Positions 1 through 8,495 are shown, numbered from the stretch's first letter. The stretch: DNA of 64,000 bases from CAVSUZ01 sp963791885 (GCA_963791885.1 CAWBUL010000005.1:1426001-1490000), one strand, 5' to 3'. Numbers and translations are program-made. The notes: generated by a model not told the origin, from the letters alone.

Positions 1-654
1 CTGCCTGATGTCCTCGCATCGATCGAAATTGACGAGCTGTTGAAAATTCGGCGCAATGCGCGAGCCAAGATCAACAATCTGCATTACCTCAAATACTTCA
101 ATGTGGAAGGATATGTGTGGGAGCATCTGCAGCGAGCCATCTTCCTGGGGCTGCATAACGTTCCGCAGGACGTACTCGATATCGGCACTGGCTTCGGATA
201 CTTCCCTTATATTTGTATGTTCTTCGGCTGTCGGGTCAAGGCGACCGACTTGCCTGGCCTGCCCCTATTCGACGAGGTAACCAACTTTCTCGGCGTAGAC
301 AAAATTTGCCATCCAATCGAACCTTTCCAACCACTGCCTCAGCTTGGCATGAAATTCCACATTATCAATGCCGCGCGTGTCGCTTTCGCGTGGAAATCAA
401 ATCTAATCGATCGCTGGGGACCCGAAGAATGGGATTATTTCTTCACGGACGTCGTCACCAATCAGCTTCATCCCGGCGGTCGGCTGTTTGTCGACCTGAA
501 TTACCACGCGGAACACGGCGGTTTTCTGTCGCCAGGGGTTGACATTATCATCCGTAAGCATGGTGGCCGGCGCCGATGGGGCCGCATTATCTTACGCAAG
601 ATGCCAGCCGTCGCTTCGGCCAAAGACACGTCGCGAGCTGAGGTGGTGGCCTGA
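1..654 (+). CDS. Class I SAM-dependent methyltransferase, 5'-partial
   Basis: The frame is open to the left edge of the window, so the true start may lie outside; the first usable internal start is a TTG at 40 (204 aa from there). A glycine-rich SAM-binding motif I is visible (LDIGTGFGYFPY), followed by an acidic stretch ending motif II (KATDLPG) and a later motif-IV-like region (DYFFTDVVTN). This is a Rossmann-fold methyltransferase; the substrate cannot be deduced. It is followed directly by a fragment of a second methyltransferase, which suggests a former glycan or secondary-metabolite modification cluster. Assignment to the fold is fairly sure, function is not. Confidence 0.65.
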   Translation: MPDVLASIEIDELLKIRRNARAKINNLHYLKYFNVEGYVWEHLQRAIFLGLHNVPQDVLDIGTGFGYFPYICMFFGCRVKATDLPGLPLFDEVTNFLGVDKICHPIEPFQPLPQLGMKFHIINAARVAFAWKSNLIDRWGPEEWDYFFTDVVTNQLHPGGRLFVDLNYHAEHGGFLSPGVDIIIRKHGGRRRWGRIILRKMPAVASAKDTSRAEVVA

Positions 655-689
655 TCGCCAGTCAGGCCATTCAGGTCAAGAGAAGGGTG

Positions 690-984
690 CGTTAGAGGCT
701 GACCCGACGACGTTCGCCGTGTTGCGGCGTAATGTCGAGCAAATCAGCTTAGCGCACAATTGTGCCTTGGGCGATAGGGACGGCACAGCCGATTTTTATG
801 TCGGGAATTCCGATGGATCGTTGTTGATGAGCACCATCGAGAGGCGCGGAGGAGGCGAGCGCATTACGGTGCCGATGCATCTTCTTTCAAGCTATGTGAA
901 GGATCGCGTGGATTTGCTGAAAGTTGATGTTGAGGGTGCTGAGCATGGGGTTTTGGAAGATCTAGGCCGTGACCGGATCGGGGG
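690..984 (+). pseudogene. FkbM-family methyltransferase fragment
   Basis: The reading frame that begins upstream at 539 acquires clear FkbM-type sequence from about 690: EADPTTFAVLRRNV, then ALGDRDGTADFY, then VDLLKVDVEGAEHGVLE. These match the middle of FkbM methyltransferases (SAM-binding acidic residue, then the DxEGAE motif). The N-terminal motif I and the C-terminal third are missing. The homology stops where a 69-bp repeat begins at 981, so the gene was cut by rearrangement at that repeat. Family members transfer methyl groups to sugar hydroxyls; this remnant is not expected to be active. Confidence 0.65.
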
Positions 985-1049
985 CGCTTTCTTATCGGAT
1001 CGGGGCGCGCGGGTGTGGTTTCGGTTGGCGGCCGTTGGTACATGATACC
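981..1049 (+). repeat. 69-bp direct repeat, copy 1
   Basis: This segment matches 2402-2472 in the same orientation at roughly 85% by eye, including the shared ends ggggcgcttt and tacatgatacc. The FkbM fragment stops where it begins. The origin is not recognised; it may be the end of a lost insertion sequence. Confidence 0.6.
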
Positions 1050-1199
1050 GGACGCGTTGCGCTGCAAATAGCACCACCTCAGAGAACGCCGAGCCGGGTT
1101 AAACTGATCTGGAGGGGGCTTTGGGGGGTAGCGGCGACCGGCGGTGACGATATTCGGTCGTCAGTCCGCGCTCCGGTGCCGACGACTAAGAACGCCAGG

Positions 1200-1364
1200 C
1201 TATTTCTTCGCGTTCAGCCGCGCCAGCGCCTCGTTAAGTCTTGCTAGTGCTTTAGCCACATACGGGGCTGCGGTCTTCTTCGCTTGCTCCAGTGCCGGGC
1301 TTTTCCATAGCTTCGCAAGCCGTTCGGCTAGATCCCCAAGCGTGGTTTTCTCGGGATTTTTCAT
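1200..1364 (-). CDS. Small hypothetical protein (54 aa)
   Basis: A 54-residue frame begins with ATG at 1364 and reads MKNPEKTTLGDLAERLAKLW and then an Ala/Lys/Leu-rich helical stretch ending in NAKK. It is strongly amphipathic helical with no membrane segment. Its ATG overlaps the TGA of a preceding frame on the same strand (ATGA overlap at 1361-1364), which suggests a translationally coupled pair. No family is recognised. Codon periodicity looks reasonable, but the surroundings are rearranged, so it may be a remnant. Confidence 0.35.
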   Translation of the reverse strand: MKNPEKTTLGDLAERLAKLWKSPALEQAKKTAAPYVAKALARLNEALARLNAKK

Positions 1365-1516
1365 CGCGGTAGTTTAGCAAACCGGAGCCGCTCACCCAAG
1401 GGCGGTTCCTGGTAGCGGCTCACCAGTTCTTGCCATAACCGGTTGCGCGCCTCATTGCGCCGTAGGCGCGCCTCCGGATCGTCCGAGGCTTTAGGTGCGG
1501 CATTGCGCGCGCCCAC
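1361..1516 (-). CDS. Small hypothetical protein (51 aa), coupled to the next frame
   Basis: This frame starts at a GTG (1516) and encodes a charged, Arg/Glu-rich peptide including EARNRLWQELVSRYQEPPLG and ending FAKLPR. No clear ribosome binding site precedes the GTG. An in-frame stop lies not far upstream, so either this is the full gene or the true 5' part was lost. It overlaps the 54-aa frame by four bases. The function is unknown. Confidence 0.28.
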   Translation of the reverse strand: MGARNAAPKASDDPEARLRRNEARNRLWQELVSRYQEPPLGERLRFAKLPR

Positions 1517-1645
1517 GATGCGTACTGCGTGGCTGACCTTGGGCTTCCTGACCCGTCACGCGCGGGCGCAACTCGGCTCGGTGGCCGGGTCTCGACGATG
1601 TGGGGGTGGCGAGTCAGCACCGCCGCCATATCGGCACGGAAACGA

Positions 1646-2194
1646 TCAACCGTCCTCAGATTTTACTCGGCGGCCTTTCTGCCGGACATGCTGCATCGCG
1701 GGATAGCGCGGGTGGAGTGCCAACCCGCAATTCCCCTCCTTCGATCGGAGGTGCAGGAACGTCTGCACCCGCTCGTCGATCTCGGCACAGAGCCGCGACA
1801 CTTGGCTTTTGCTGATGCCCTCCAGCCCCATCGCCTTGACCAGCTCGTCCACCGAGCGGGTTGAGATGCCCTGGATGTAGGACTCTTGGATCACCGCGGT
1901 TAGCGCCTTCTCCGCCATCCGGCGCGGCTCCAGAAAGCCGGGAAAGTAGCTGCCGCGGCGTAGTTTCGGTATGCGCAGCTCCACGGTCCCAGCACGTGTC
2001 TGCCAGTCGCGATCCCGGTAGCCGTTGCGCAGGTTGGTCCGATTCTCGCTGCGCTCGCCGTGGCCAGCACCGCACAGAGTCTCGGTCTCCAGTTCCATCA
2101 GACGCTGCGCGGCGAAGCCGATCATCTCGCGCAGCAGTGTCGCGTCCGAACCCTTCTCCATCAGCTCGCGAAGGGTGATCATGTCGTCGGTCAT
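1646..2194 (-). pseudogene. IS256-family transposase, 3'-truncated
   Basis: The ATG at 2194 opens a frame reading MTDDMITLRELMEKGSDATL, followed by ENRTNLRNGYRDRDWQTRAG, IPKLRRGSYFP and SRLCAEIDERVQTFL. These are the typical N-terminal half of IS256-family mutator transposases (about 400 aa when complete). The first DDE aspartate region onwards is absent. Homology ends near 1755 and the tail that follows is unrelated. An inverted repeat at 2266-2343, upstream of the start, could include the IS end. The element is dead. Confidence 0.8.
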
Positions 2195-2265
2195 CGGGGT
2201 GGCCTCCAAGGTCAGAGTTGCGTGTTGCAACCCAACCCTACCCAGGAGCACCACGGTGACCACCG

Positions 2266-2343
2266 CTGTGGATAAGTGGCCTGCCTACTCCAAACTCTTG
2301 GCGGTACTCTTGGCGGTCGCTCCGGCAGGCCACTTACCCACAG
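2266..2343. repeat. 20-bp inverted repeat pair next to IS256 remnant
   Basis: The arms 2266-2285 (ctgtggataagtggcctgcc) and 2324-2343 are inverted copies with one mismatch, separated by 38 bases that contain a duplicated actcttggcggt. The position just upstream of the IS256 transposase start fits an IS terminal inverted repeat facing a second end. Alternatively it could act as a hairpin in RNA. Confidence 0.55.
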
Positions 2344-2401
2344 CTCCTACACCACGAACTGGGACACGACCCAAACAAACTGCGCCCCGTCTCGCAATAC
2401 C

Positions 2402-2472
2402 GGGGCGCTTTTTCTTACCGGATCGGGGCCTGCGGATGTGGTTTCGATTGGTGGTCGTTGCTACATGATACC
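2402..2472 (+). repeat. 69-bp direct repeat, copy 2 (71 bp)
   Basis: Second copy of the repeat at 981-1049, same orientation, with a two-base length difference and scattered substitutions. The TPR gene fragment on the minus strand is truncated at its edge. The two copies bracket about 1.35 kb with the small ORF pair and the IS256 remnant. Confidence 0.6.
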
Positions 2473-2726
2473 GCGGTTTTGCGCAGAATACGTTCGGCTT
2501 CGCCGCGCTCACACTGGCGAAAGACCAGGTAGGCGAGGTTGTGCAGGGCGCCGAGGCTGGATGGGTCCATGCGCAGGACCAATTCGTAGAGACATTTGGC
2601 CTGCTCAAAATGGCCGCGATGATCTTCGGTTAGGGCGGCATTGAAGGTCTGCGCGATCCGGGTAGCGTTCGCACCCTGAGGCGCCGGCGGGGGGCGCATT
2701 GGGGCCGGTATGCGGGTCCGGTTCAT
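2415..2726 (-). pseudogene. TPR-repeat protein N-terminal fragment
   Basis: The frame from 2726 encodes AALTEDHRGHFEQAKCLYEL followed by VLRMDPSSLGALHNLAYLVF, a recognisable tetratricopeptide repeat. After about 80 residues it runs into the 71-bp repeat and ends (SNDHQSKPHPQAPIR). TPR modules of this kind often precede glycosyltransferase or FkbM domains, which would fit the FkbM remnant nearby, but the two fragments lie on opposite strands. Only the TPR part is supported. Confidence 0.5.
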
Positions 2727-2735
2727 TCAATGGCG

Positions 2736-2770
2736 GGGCAAAAAGAAAGGGCGGTCGTTAGGACCGCCCT
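2736..2770 (-). terminator. Rho-independent terminator (minus strand)
   Basis: A perfect 9-bp stem (2748-2756 with 2762-2770) encloses a 5-base loop. On the minus strand the stem is followed by a T-rich run (complement of aaaaagaa at 2739-2747). It lies just downstream of the PEP-CTERM reading frame on the same strand. Confidence 0.65.
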
Positions 2771-2801
2771 ATGTGTTTGTCCATTCTGACTTCGGGGCGC
2801 T

Positions 2802-3029
2802 TTACCGGCGCCGGCGCACGAGTCCAAGGCCCAACAGCCCGGTTCCGAGCAGCGCCAATCCCGCCGGCTCCGGCACGCTGATAATATGGGCTGTGCCGCT
2901 GATCTGCGCTACGGCATGACCATCCTGCAGTTGAGGGCGAGGTCCTTGTCTGCCCTGCGGGATCGGCCGGGTGACCAGGGCTGAGCGCGTGCGATCGAAC
3001 CGGACGGTTTCGATTTGGAAACAGTGCAA
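2802..3029 (-). pseudogene. PEP-CTERM protein, C-terminal fragment
   Basis: The last 25 or so residues are a textbook PEP-CTERM sorting signal: VPEP, a hydrophobic helix (LALLGTGLLGLGL), then VRRRR. Such tails direct exported proteins to an exosortase at the membrane. The frame upstream has no signal peptide and no recognisable domain, and would start at an arbitrary TTG or ATG, so the body of the protein is missing or frameshifted. A terminator follows the stop. No exosortase gene is present in the window. Confidence 0.6.
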
Positions 3030-3057
3030 TCAATTGCAAAAACGCCAGCGCGCGTTT

Positions 3058-3099
3058 GCCACCGAGCATCCGCCACCGAGCATCCGCCACCGAGCATCC
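3058..3099 (+). repeat. Three tandem 14-bp repeats
   Basis: The unit gccaccgagcatcc is present three times without spacer. It lies in a 3030-3455 stretch with no supported gene. It is a simple tandem duplication, not a CRISPR. Confidence 0.85.
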
Positions 3100-3455
3100 G
3101 TTGCCGGGCGACGCTGCCGAGCGCGCACAGGGGGGAACGTCAGCCACCCACTCGTCTCGCCCTTGGCGCATGAAGGAGCCGCAGCTCGGCCTCTGTCAGC
3201 AGCAGCCCGGGGGCACGCCGGAATTGCGCAACCGCAAACGGTAGTGGCTCCAAAAAATCAACAGGAAGGCCGCGAGTGTCAATCGGGCTCAGCCTGCTCC
3301 CAAAATAGGAAATTCTCCTCTTCAAACGAAACGCTCTATTAAGGTTTCGCCATCCCCTGTGACCGCCAGTCGCACACTCAGAGGAACCTGTGTATCGGGC
3401 GGGGCCGATCTCAAGTCGGCAAAAAGAAATCAACCGGGAACAAGGAGCTGTCAGG

Positions 3456-4643
3456 ATGGCGATTTTAAACGTAGGCGCAAAGGAGCCCTACACGACCATT
3501 GCCAGTGCGGTTTCCGCAGCGAGCTCAGGCGACACAATCTTGATCGATGCGGGAACCTACAAGGCGCAGGATATTCTTCTGACGAAGAACCTGACGATCG
3601 AGGCAGCGGGCAACGGCCCGGTGGTGCTGCAGGAATCCCGTCCGCTAGCGAAGGGCATGCTGATTGCGGGTTCGTCTAGCACTGCTCCCAATATCACGAT
3701 CGAGGGGGTGACGTTTACCGGCGCCAGGTCACCCAGCCAAAACGGGACGGGGATACGCTATCAGAGCGGGAATCTAACTCTGACCAACGACACGTTCAGC
3801 AACAGCCAGGATGGAATTTTGGCGACCCCATTCGTTGCTAATACGGGCACGATTGTCGTTCAGGGCAGCACATTCGACCACAACGGAATAGCGACCAGGC
3901 TGGGGCACAATCTCTACATTGGCGATGTAGCTCAATTCACGATGACGAACAGCGTCAGCGAAGATGCGATGGTCGGGCACGAAGTGAAATCCCGCGCCTT
4001 CAACAACGATATTGAAAACAACCTGATCAAGGATGGGCCAACAGGAACGTCCAGCTACGATATCGACATCCCCAATGGGGGAAATGCACTGATTCAGGGC
4101 AACACGATCGAACAGGGCCCGAAAAGCCAAAACCCCTGGATGATCGCCTACGGCGAGGAGGGGAAACTTCACCCGGGTAGCCTGACGGTGACGGACAACC
4201 TGATCCTGAACGATCGGCACGGCGGAAAGGGCATCTGGAACGACACCTCCACAGCGGCGTCCATAACCGGCAATGACATCTATGGTCTGTCCAGCAGCGC
4301 ATTGCTGAAGGGGCCGGGGGCCTTTTCCGGCGACGTCACGTTGTCATCGGAACCCGCTCTGGGTTCACGCCCGAGTTCGTCAGGGATGAGTTTCATCACG
4401 GGCTCGAGTTCGTCGTCTTCGTCCCAGGCGCCGAGCGAGAGTGATGTGACATCAACCGTGGCGAACAGCAGCGATGACCCGACGGGCTCGGTTCTGGCGG
4501 CCGCGGTTGGTCCGTCGGACTTCGTGACTGACGATGGATCCGTCATGATTCTGCAGGGTGCGTCGGTCAATCCGTCCGCCGGGTCCGGGCCGTATTTTGA
4601 CCCGACGCATCAGTCACAGGTGATCCTCGCCCACGGGAGCTAA
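3456..4643 (+). CDS. Right-handed parallel beta-helix protein
   Basis: I start it at the ATG at 3456 because AGGAG lies eight bases upstream; the longer GTG frame from 3390 has no such site. The 395-aa product has a pectate-lyase-like repeat pattern throughout residues 10-290: IASAVSAASSGDTILIDAGT, LTIEAAGNGPVVL, ITIEGVTFTGA, GNLTLTNDTFSNSQDGI, ALIQGNTIEQG, SLTVTDNLILND. A Ser-rich low-complexity segment (about 310-345) precedes an acidic C-terminus. There is no N-terminal signal peptide, so export by a type I route or another leaderless route is possible. These folds often bind or cleave polysaccharide, but no catalytic residues are identifiable. Confidence 0.75.
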   Translation: MAILNVGAKEPYTTIASAVSAASSGDTILIDAGTYKAQDILLTKNLTIEAAGNGPVVLQESRPLAKGMLIAGSSSTAPNITIEGVTFTGARSPSQNGTGIRYQSGNLTLTNDTFSNSQDGILATPFVANTGTIVVQGSTFDHNGIATRLGHNLYIGDVAQFTMTNSVSEDAMVGHEVKSRAFNNDIENNLIKDGPTGTSSYDIDIPNGGNALIQGNTIEQGPKSQNPWMIAYGEEGKLHPGSLTVTDNLILNDRHGGKGIWNDTSTAASITGNDIYGLSSSALLKGPGAFSGDVTLSSEPALGSRPSSSGMSFITGSSSSSSSQAPSESDVTSTVANSSDDPTGSVLAAAVGPSDFVTDDGSVMILQGASVNPSAGSGPYFDPTHQSQVILAHGS

Positions 4644-4803
4644 CAGGAGAGCGGCAGGAAAGATCCGCTCGCGATCGTCTGACCACCTGGATGTTGAGTT
4701 TCATCGAGAACTGACCCACCAGGTGGCAAATTTCCACTGAGAATTGACCCATGTTTTGACCTCGCCCCGGCTGTTTTCAGCGGGGTCCACGGGAGTGATA
4801 AGC

Positions 4804-6336
4804 ATGGAGTTACTGAGCGTGATCCGTCGCTGGGCGCTTCGAGACCAGCTTTCGATACGGGAGATCGCCCGCAGGACTGGGCTATCGCGGAACACCATCC
4901 GCAAATACTTGCGGGGCGACGTGGTGGAACCGGCCTTCAAGGTGCCGGAGCGGCCCAGCAAGCTGGACGCGTTCGCCGAGAAACTGTCGGCCTGGCTAAA
5001 GCTAGAGAGCGGCAGGCCGCGCAAGCAGAGGCGGACGATCAAGCGGTTGCATGCGGATCTGGCCGCCCTCGGGTTTGAAGGTTCATACGGCCGTGTTGCG
5101 GCGTTCGCCCGCACCTGGAAGGAGCATCGGCAGCGGGAGCAGCAGACGACCGGCCGCGGGGCCTTTGTTCCGCTGATTTTCCAGCCGGGCGAAGCTTTCC
5201 AGTTCGACTGGAGCGAGGAGTGGGCCGTTATCGGCGGCGAACGGACCAAGCTGCAAGCTGCGCACTTCAAGCTTTGCTACAGCCGCACCTTCATTGTCCG
5301 GGCCTATCCGCTGCAGACGCACGAGATGCTGTTCGACGCGCATCATCATGCGTTCCGGGTGCTTGGCGGCGTGCCGCGCCGCGGCATCTACGACAATATG
5401 AGAACGGCTGTTGACCAAGTTGGCGTCGGCAAGAAGCGCCAGGTCAATGCACGCTTTGCCGCGATGGCCAGCCACTACCTTTTCGATGCTGACTTTTGCA
5501 ATCCGGCCTCAGGCTGGGAGAAGGGTCAGATCGAGAAGAATGTCCAGGACGCGCGTCATCGGCTGTGGCAGACCATGCCGCGTTTTGTGACGCTGGCTGA
5601 CTTGAACGACTGGCTGGAACAACGCTGCCAAGCGCTATGGCGCGAGATTCCACACGGCAGCCAGCAAGGCTCGATATTCGATGCGTGGCAAAGTGAAGTC
5701 GGATGCCTGATGGCCGTTGGCAGACCGTTCGATGGTTTTGTTGAATACGGCAAACGCGTTTCGCCCACCTGCCTCGTTCACTTTGATCGCAACCGCTACA
5801 GCGTGCCCGCGTCCTTCGCCAATCATCGCGTCAGCTTAAGGGTTTATCCAGGCCGCGTCGTTGTCGTTGCCGAAGGGCAAGTCATCTGCGAACACGCGCG
5901 GCTCATCGAGCGGTCGCATCATCTGCCCGGCCGCACCATCTATGATTGGCACCACTATCTCGCGGTGATCCAGCGCAAGCCGGGAGCTCTGCGTAATGGC
6001 GCGCCGTTCGCCGAATTGCCGGAAGCGTTCAAGCGGCTGCAACAGCACCTTCTCAAGCAGCCCGGAGGCGACCGGGAGATGGTGGAGATTCTTGCCCTCG
6101 TCCTGCACCATGGTGAAGATGCGGTGTTGTGTGCCGTCGAACTGGCGCTGAGTGATGGAGCGCCGACAAAGACGCACGTGCTGAACATGTTGCACCGGCT
6201 GATCGACGGCAAATCCACGGCCACAGCAATGATCGCGGCTCCGCAGGCCTTGGCCCTGGACCGGGAGCCACGTGCCGACGTCGAACGCTACGATGCCCTG
6301 CGCGAGAAGCTACAGGAGGCCCGCCATGCGTCATGA
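4804..6336 (+). CDS. istA: IS21 transposase IstA
   Basis: The 510-aa protein starts at ATG 4804 (MELLSVIRRWALRDQLSIRE). An N-terminal helix-turn-helix (IREIARRTGLSRNTIRKYLR, about residues 19-38) is followed by an rve-type DDE catalytic core (FQFDWSEEWAVIGG, then the region NMRTAVDQ, then GWEKGQIEKNVQ containing the catalytic Glu) and a C-terminal domain. It catalyses strand transfer of the IS ends. It overlaps istB by 11 bases, a normal arrangement for translational coupling. It appears full length and intact, so the element may be active. Confidence 0.92.
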   Translation: MELLSVIRRWALRDQLSIREIARRTGLSRNTIRKYLRGDVVEPAFKVPERPSKLDAFAEKLSAWLKLESGRPRKQRRTIKRLHADLAALGFEGSYGRVAAFARTWKEHRQREQQTTGRGAFVPLIFQPGEAFQFDWSEEWAVIGGERTKLQAAHFKLCYSRTFIVRAYPLQTHEMLFDAHHHAFRVLGGVPRRGIYDNMRTAVDQVGVGKKRQVNARFAAMASHYLFDADFCNPASGWEKGQIEKNVQDARHRLWQTMPRFVTLADLNDWLEQRCQALWREIPHGSQQGSIFDAWQSEVGCLMAVGRPFDGFVEYGKRVSPTCLVHFDRNRYSVPASFANHRVSLRVYPGRVVVVAEGQVICEHARLIERSHHLPGRTIYDWHHYLAVIQRKPGALRNGAPFAELPEAFKRLQQHLLKQPGGDREMVEILALVLHHGEDAVLCAVELALSDGAPTKTHVLNMLHRLIDGKSTATAMIAAPQALALDREPRADVERYDALREKLQEARHAS

Positions 6337-7117
6337 TCCGGCCGGGGCGGCGATTGTCGTGATGCTGCGCGGCCTGAAGATGTTTGGCATGGCGCAAGCC
6401 GCGGGCGAGCTGATGGAGCAGGGCGCGCCAGCGTTCAATTCGGCCGTCCCCATTCTCTCACAGCTGCTCAAGGCGGAAACCGCCGAGCGCGAGGTTCGAT
6501 CGGTTGCCTACCAGCTGAAGGCGGCGCGCTTCCCCGTCTACAAGGATCTGAGCGGTTTTGATTTTGCGTCCAGCGAAACCAATGAAGCCCTGGTGCGCCA
6601 GCTTTACCGGTGTGAGTTCATCGAAAACGCCGACAACGTGGTCCTCGTCGGCGGTCCGGGCACCGGCAAGACCCACATCGCCACGGCGCTTGGCGTGCAG
6701 GCGGTTGAACACCATCGCAAAAAGGTTCGGTTCTTCGGGACCGTCGACCTGGTCAATGCGCTGGAGCAGGAGAAAACTCAGGGCCGATCGGGTCAGATCG
6801 CGGATCGGCTGATGCGGTGCGACCTCGTAATGCTCGATGAATTGGGCTATCTGCCGTTCAGCCCCTCCGGCGGCGCGCTGCTTTTCCACCTGCTGAGCAA
6901 GCTTTACGAACGGGCCTCTGTGGTCATCACCACGAACCTGAGCTTCAGCGAATGGGCTGACGTGTTCGGCGACGCTAAGATGACGACCGCCATGCTCGAC
7001 CGCCTCACCCACCACTGCCACATCGTGGAAACCGGCAATGACAGCTTCCGCTTCAAAGCCAGCTCGGCCGCCAACAAGGGCCGAAAGGAAAAGGCCAAGA
7101 ACTTGACCCCGGTATGA
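6326..7117 (+). CDS. istB: IS21 helper ATPase IstB
   Basis: The ATG at 6326 lies inside the end of istA and is preceded by AGGAGG (6314-6319). The 263-aa product has a DnaA/DnaC-like AAA+ core: Walker A GGPGTGKTHIATAL, Walker B LVMLDELGYLPF, and sensor-type VVITTNLSFSEW. IstB assembles on target DNA and activates IstA. Length and motifs are normal. It may be functional. Confidence 0.92.
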   Translation: MRHDPAGAAIVVMLRGLKMFGMAQAAGELMEQGAPAFNSAVPILSQLLKAETAEREVRSVAYQLKAARFPVYKDLSGFDFASSETNEALVRQLYRCEFIENADNVVLVGGPGTGKTHIATALGVQAVEHHRKKVRFFGTVDLVNALEQEKTQGRSGQIADRLMRCDLVMLDELGYLPFSPSGGALLFHLLSKLYERASVVITTNLSFSEWADVFGDAKMTTAMLDRLTHHCHIVETGNDSFRFKASSAANKGRKEKAKNLTPV

Positions 7118-7212
7118 CCCGCAAACCATAAATTCACCCGGGTCAGTTCTCGGTGGAAAACCCGGGTCAGTTCTCAGCGAAAATCAACACCCCGGTCAGG
7201 AGTGGAGTCGCC

Positions 7213-7758
7213 ATGTCAGACCCACACGTCTCGCAATACGCCCCTCACGGGATATGCCCAACGCATGGGCGCGTCTCGGGGCCGGTCCAAACAGTCCCTA
7301 AAGGCTATATGACCTCAATAAGGGTTGGTAGAATAACTGCTCAATGCCCTATTCCGGGCTGCGAGCACCGGGTCGAATTTCCAGGATTCACATATAATCC
7401 GTGGTCCGGGTTCGCTTCAAATCCCGAGATGCCCCCTGTGCCTAATCCTGCGCAGGGGAATATGAACGCGACCACGAAGGAAGGCTCCATAACGGGTCGC
7501 GCTCACAATTCGATAATTGAGCGGGTGCTGGATCGCGTTCAGAAACTACCCGCCAACGCGGTTACTATAGGCAGCGCCGCGGTGACCACCGTAGCAACGT
7601 TGGCTGCCCAATTCATTGGCCGAACGCAGCAGCCTACCAGCAGCAACACGACGATCCACAACACCACAACCATCATCGTTCAAACGGGAGGCACGACGCC
7701 AGGCGGATCGCAGTCGGATCGCGAAGCGCCCGATAAAGGCGCAGGTGCCAGCGAATAG
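7213..7758 (+). CDS. Hypothetical protein with Cys/His pairs and one hydrophobic segment
   Basis: The ATG at 7213 has AGGAG 11 bases upstream and begins 24 bases beyond the IS21 right end, so the IS may have displaced its native promoter. The 181-aa product has HGICPTHGRV and QCPIPGCEHRV, spaced like a small zinc-ribbon, then a hydrophobic stretch (AVTIGSAAVTTVATLAAQFI, about 120-139) and a Thr/Asn-rich tail. No family is recognised. Codon use is less GC-biased than the neighbours, suggesting acquisition. Confidence 0.5.
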   Translation: MSDPHVSQYAPHGICPTHGRVSGPVQTVPKGYMTSIRVGRITAQCPIPGCEHRVEFPGFTYNPWSGFASNPEMPPVPNPAQGNMNATTKEGSITGRAHNSIIERVLDRVQKLPANAVTIGSAAVTTVATLAAQFIGRTQQPTSSNTTIHNTTTIIVQTGGTTPGGSQSDREAPDKGAGASE

Positions 7759-8495
7759 GTGGGATCACTAGTGGGATCAGTCCGACTTAGGACCGGAAAT
7801 TTCCATTTTTATTATCAACGCATTACGGCCCATTTGCCGCCCTGGCGTCCCGTACGGGATTCGAACCCCTGTTGCTGCCATGAGAGACCGGAAAGGTTGG
7901 GGGCGGCGGATCGTCGGCCGTCAGATACCAAATGGCGGCCTGGACGCATCGGCATCATTGGTCGTCCGTCCGGGCCTCCATTATCGTCCGTGCGCTGCCG
8001 ATCAGCTGAAAGGAGCGCCTGTCCTCATCAGACTGAAAGAAGTTCAGTATAAGTGGCTTCGTGTCCCCGCAACCCCATCCGCCGCCCGGGGCAACACCGG
8101 GGGCACAAACAACCGAAACGACCAGGCGTAACGCCCCACTGCATCCCGCTGCCGCCGCGGGGTGTCGCCAACAGCCGCCGCCAGGCCCGGCAGGCGCCGC
8201 GTGGGGGCCATAGGCGCCCATGATCTCCTCGGAACAAGGAGCCGGGCGCCATCGCCGGCCAGGGGCACCAGCACGGGCCACGCAGCCTATTCCGCAGGTA
8301 AATGGTGCCCGCCCGGGTACTCGGCCATGGGATCGAGCCTATTCTCGGGCGCCAGATTGCTCGACGGTAGATCGTTCGGTCACGAGGTCGGCGCGTGAGG
8401 CCGCCAATGCGCTGCGGGCAGCCGAACGCCCGGAAGGCGAGGGGGCGCCTGGCGCGGCTCAGGGGCGGCGTGGCGGGGGGAGCGAGCGCGAGCTG
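7759..8495. other. No supported gene; contains a tRNA scar
   Basis: Apart from the tRNA-Glu 3' remnant at 7843-7886, no convincing coding frame is seen. The GC-rich frames overlapping here on both strands lack family resemblance and ribosome binding sites. The sequence looks like rearranged remnants. Confidence 0.4.
7843..7886 (-). tRNA. tRNA-Glu(CUC) 3'-half remnant (attachment-site scar)
   Basis: Read on the minus strand this gives an anticodon loop CTCTCAT (anticodon CTC, Glu), GGCAG, the variable bases, AGGGG TTCGAAT CCCGT and an acceptor strand ending ACGGGACG-CCA. The layout is that of bacterial tRNA-Glu, but the 5' half (acceptor, D-arm and 5' anticodon stem) is absent and the T-stem has one mismatch. 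Such 3'-half copies are left where an element integrates into a tRNA gene. By the orientation, the integrated DNA would lie to the right. It is not a functional tRNA. Confidence 0.6.

Larger units (their letters stand above)
4692..7189 (+). mobile_element. IS21-family insertion sequence (complete)
   Basis: The ends carry the multiple terminal repeats typical of IS21. The outer pair is tgttgagtttcatcgagaac at 4692 and its inverse ending at 7189. An inner pair lies at 4731-4750 and 7138-7160, both sharing gagaa(c/t)tgaccc. The 2,498-bp length and the overlapping istA-istB pair fit the family. No target duplication is evident in the flanks, so one flank may have been rearranged. Confidence 0.9.

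Noticed and set aside
3058..3099. Possible CRISPR-like array
   Set aside because: Three immediate 14-bp copies with no spacers; a plain tandem duplication.
4692..7189. Target-site duplication for the IS21 copy
   Set aside because: The bases flanking the two ends do not match, so no duplication is claimed.
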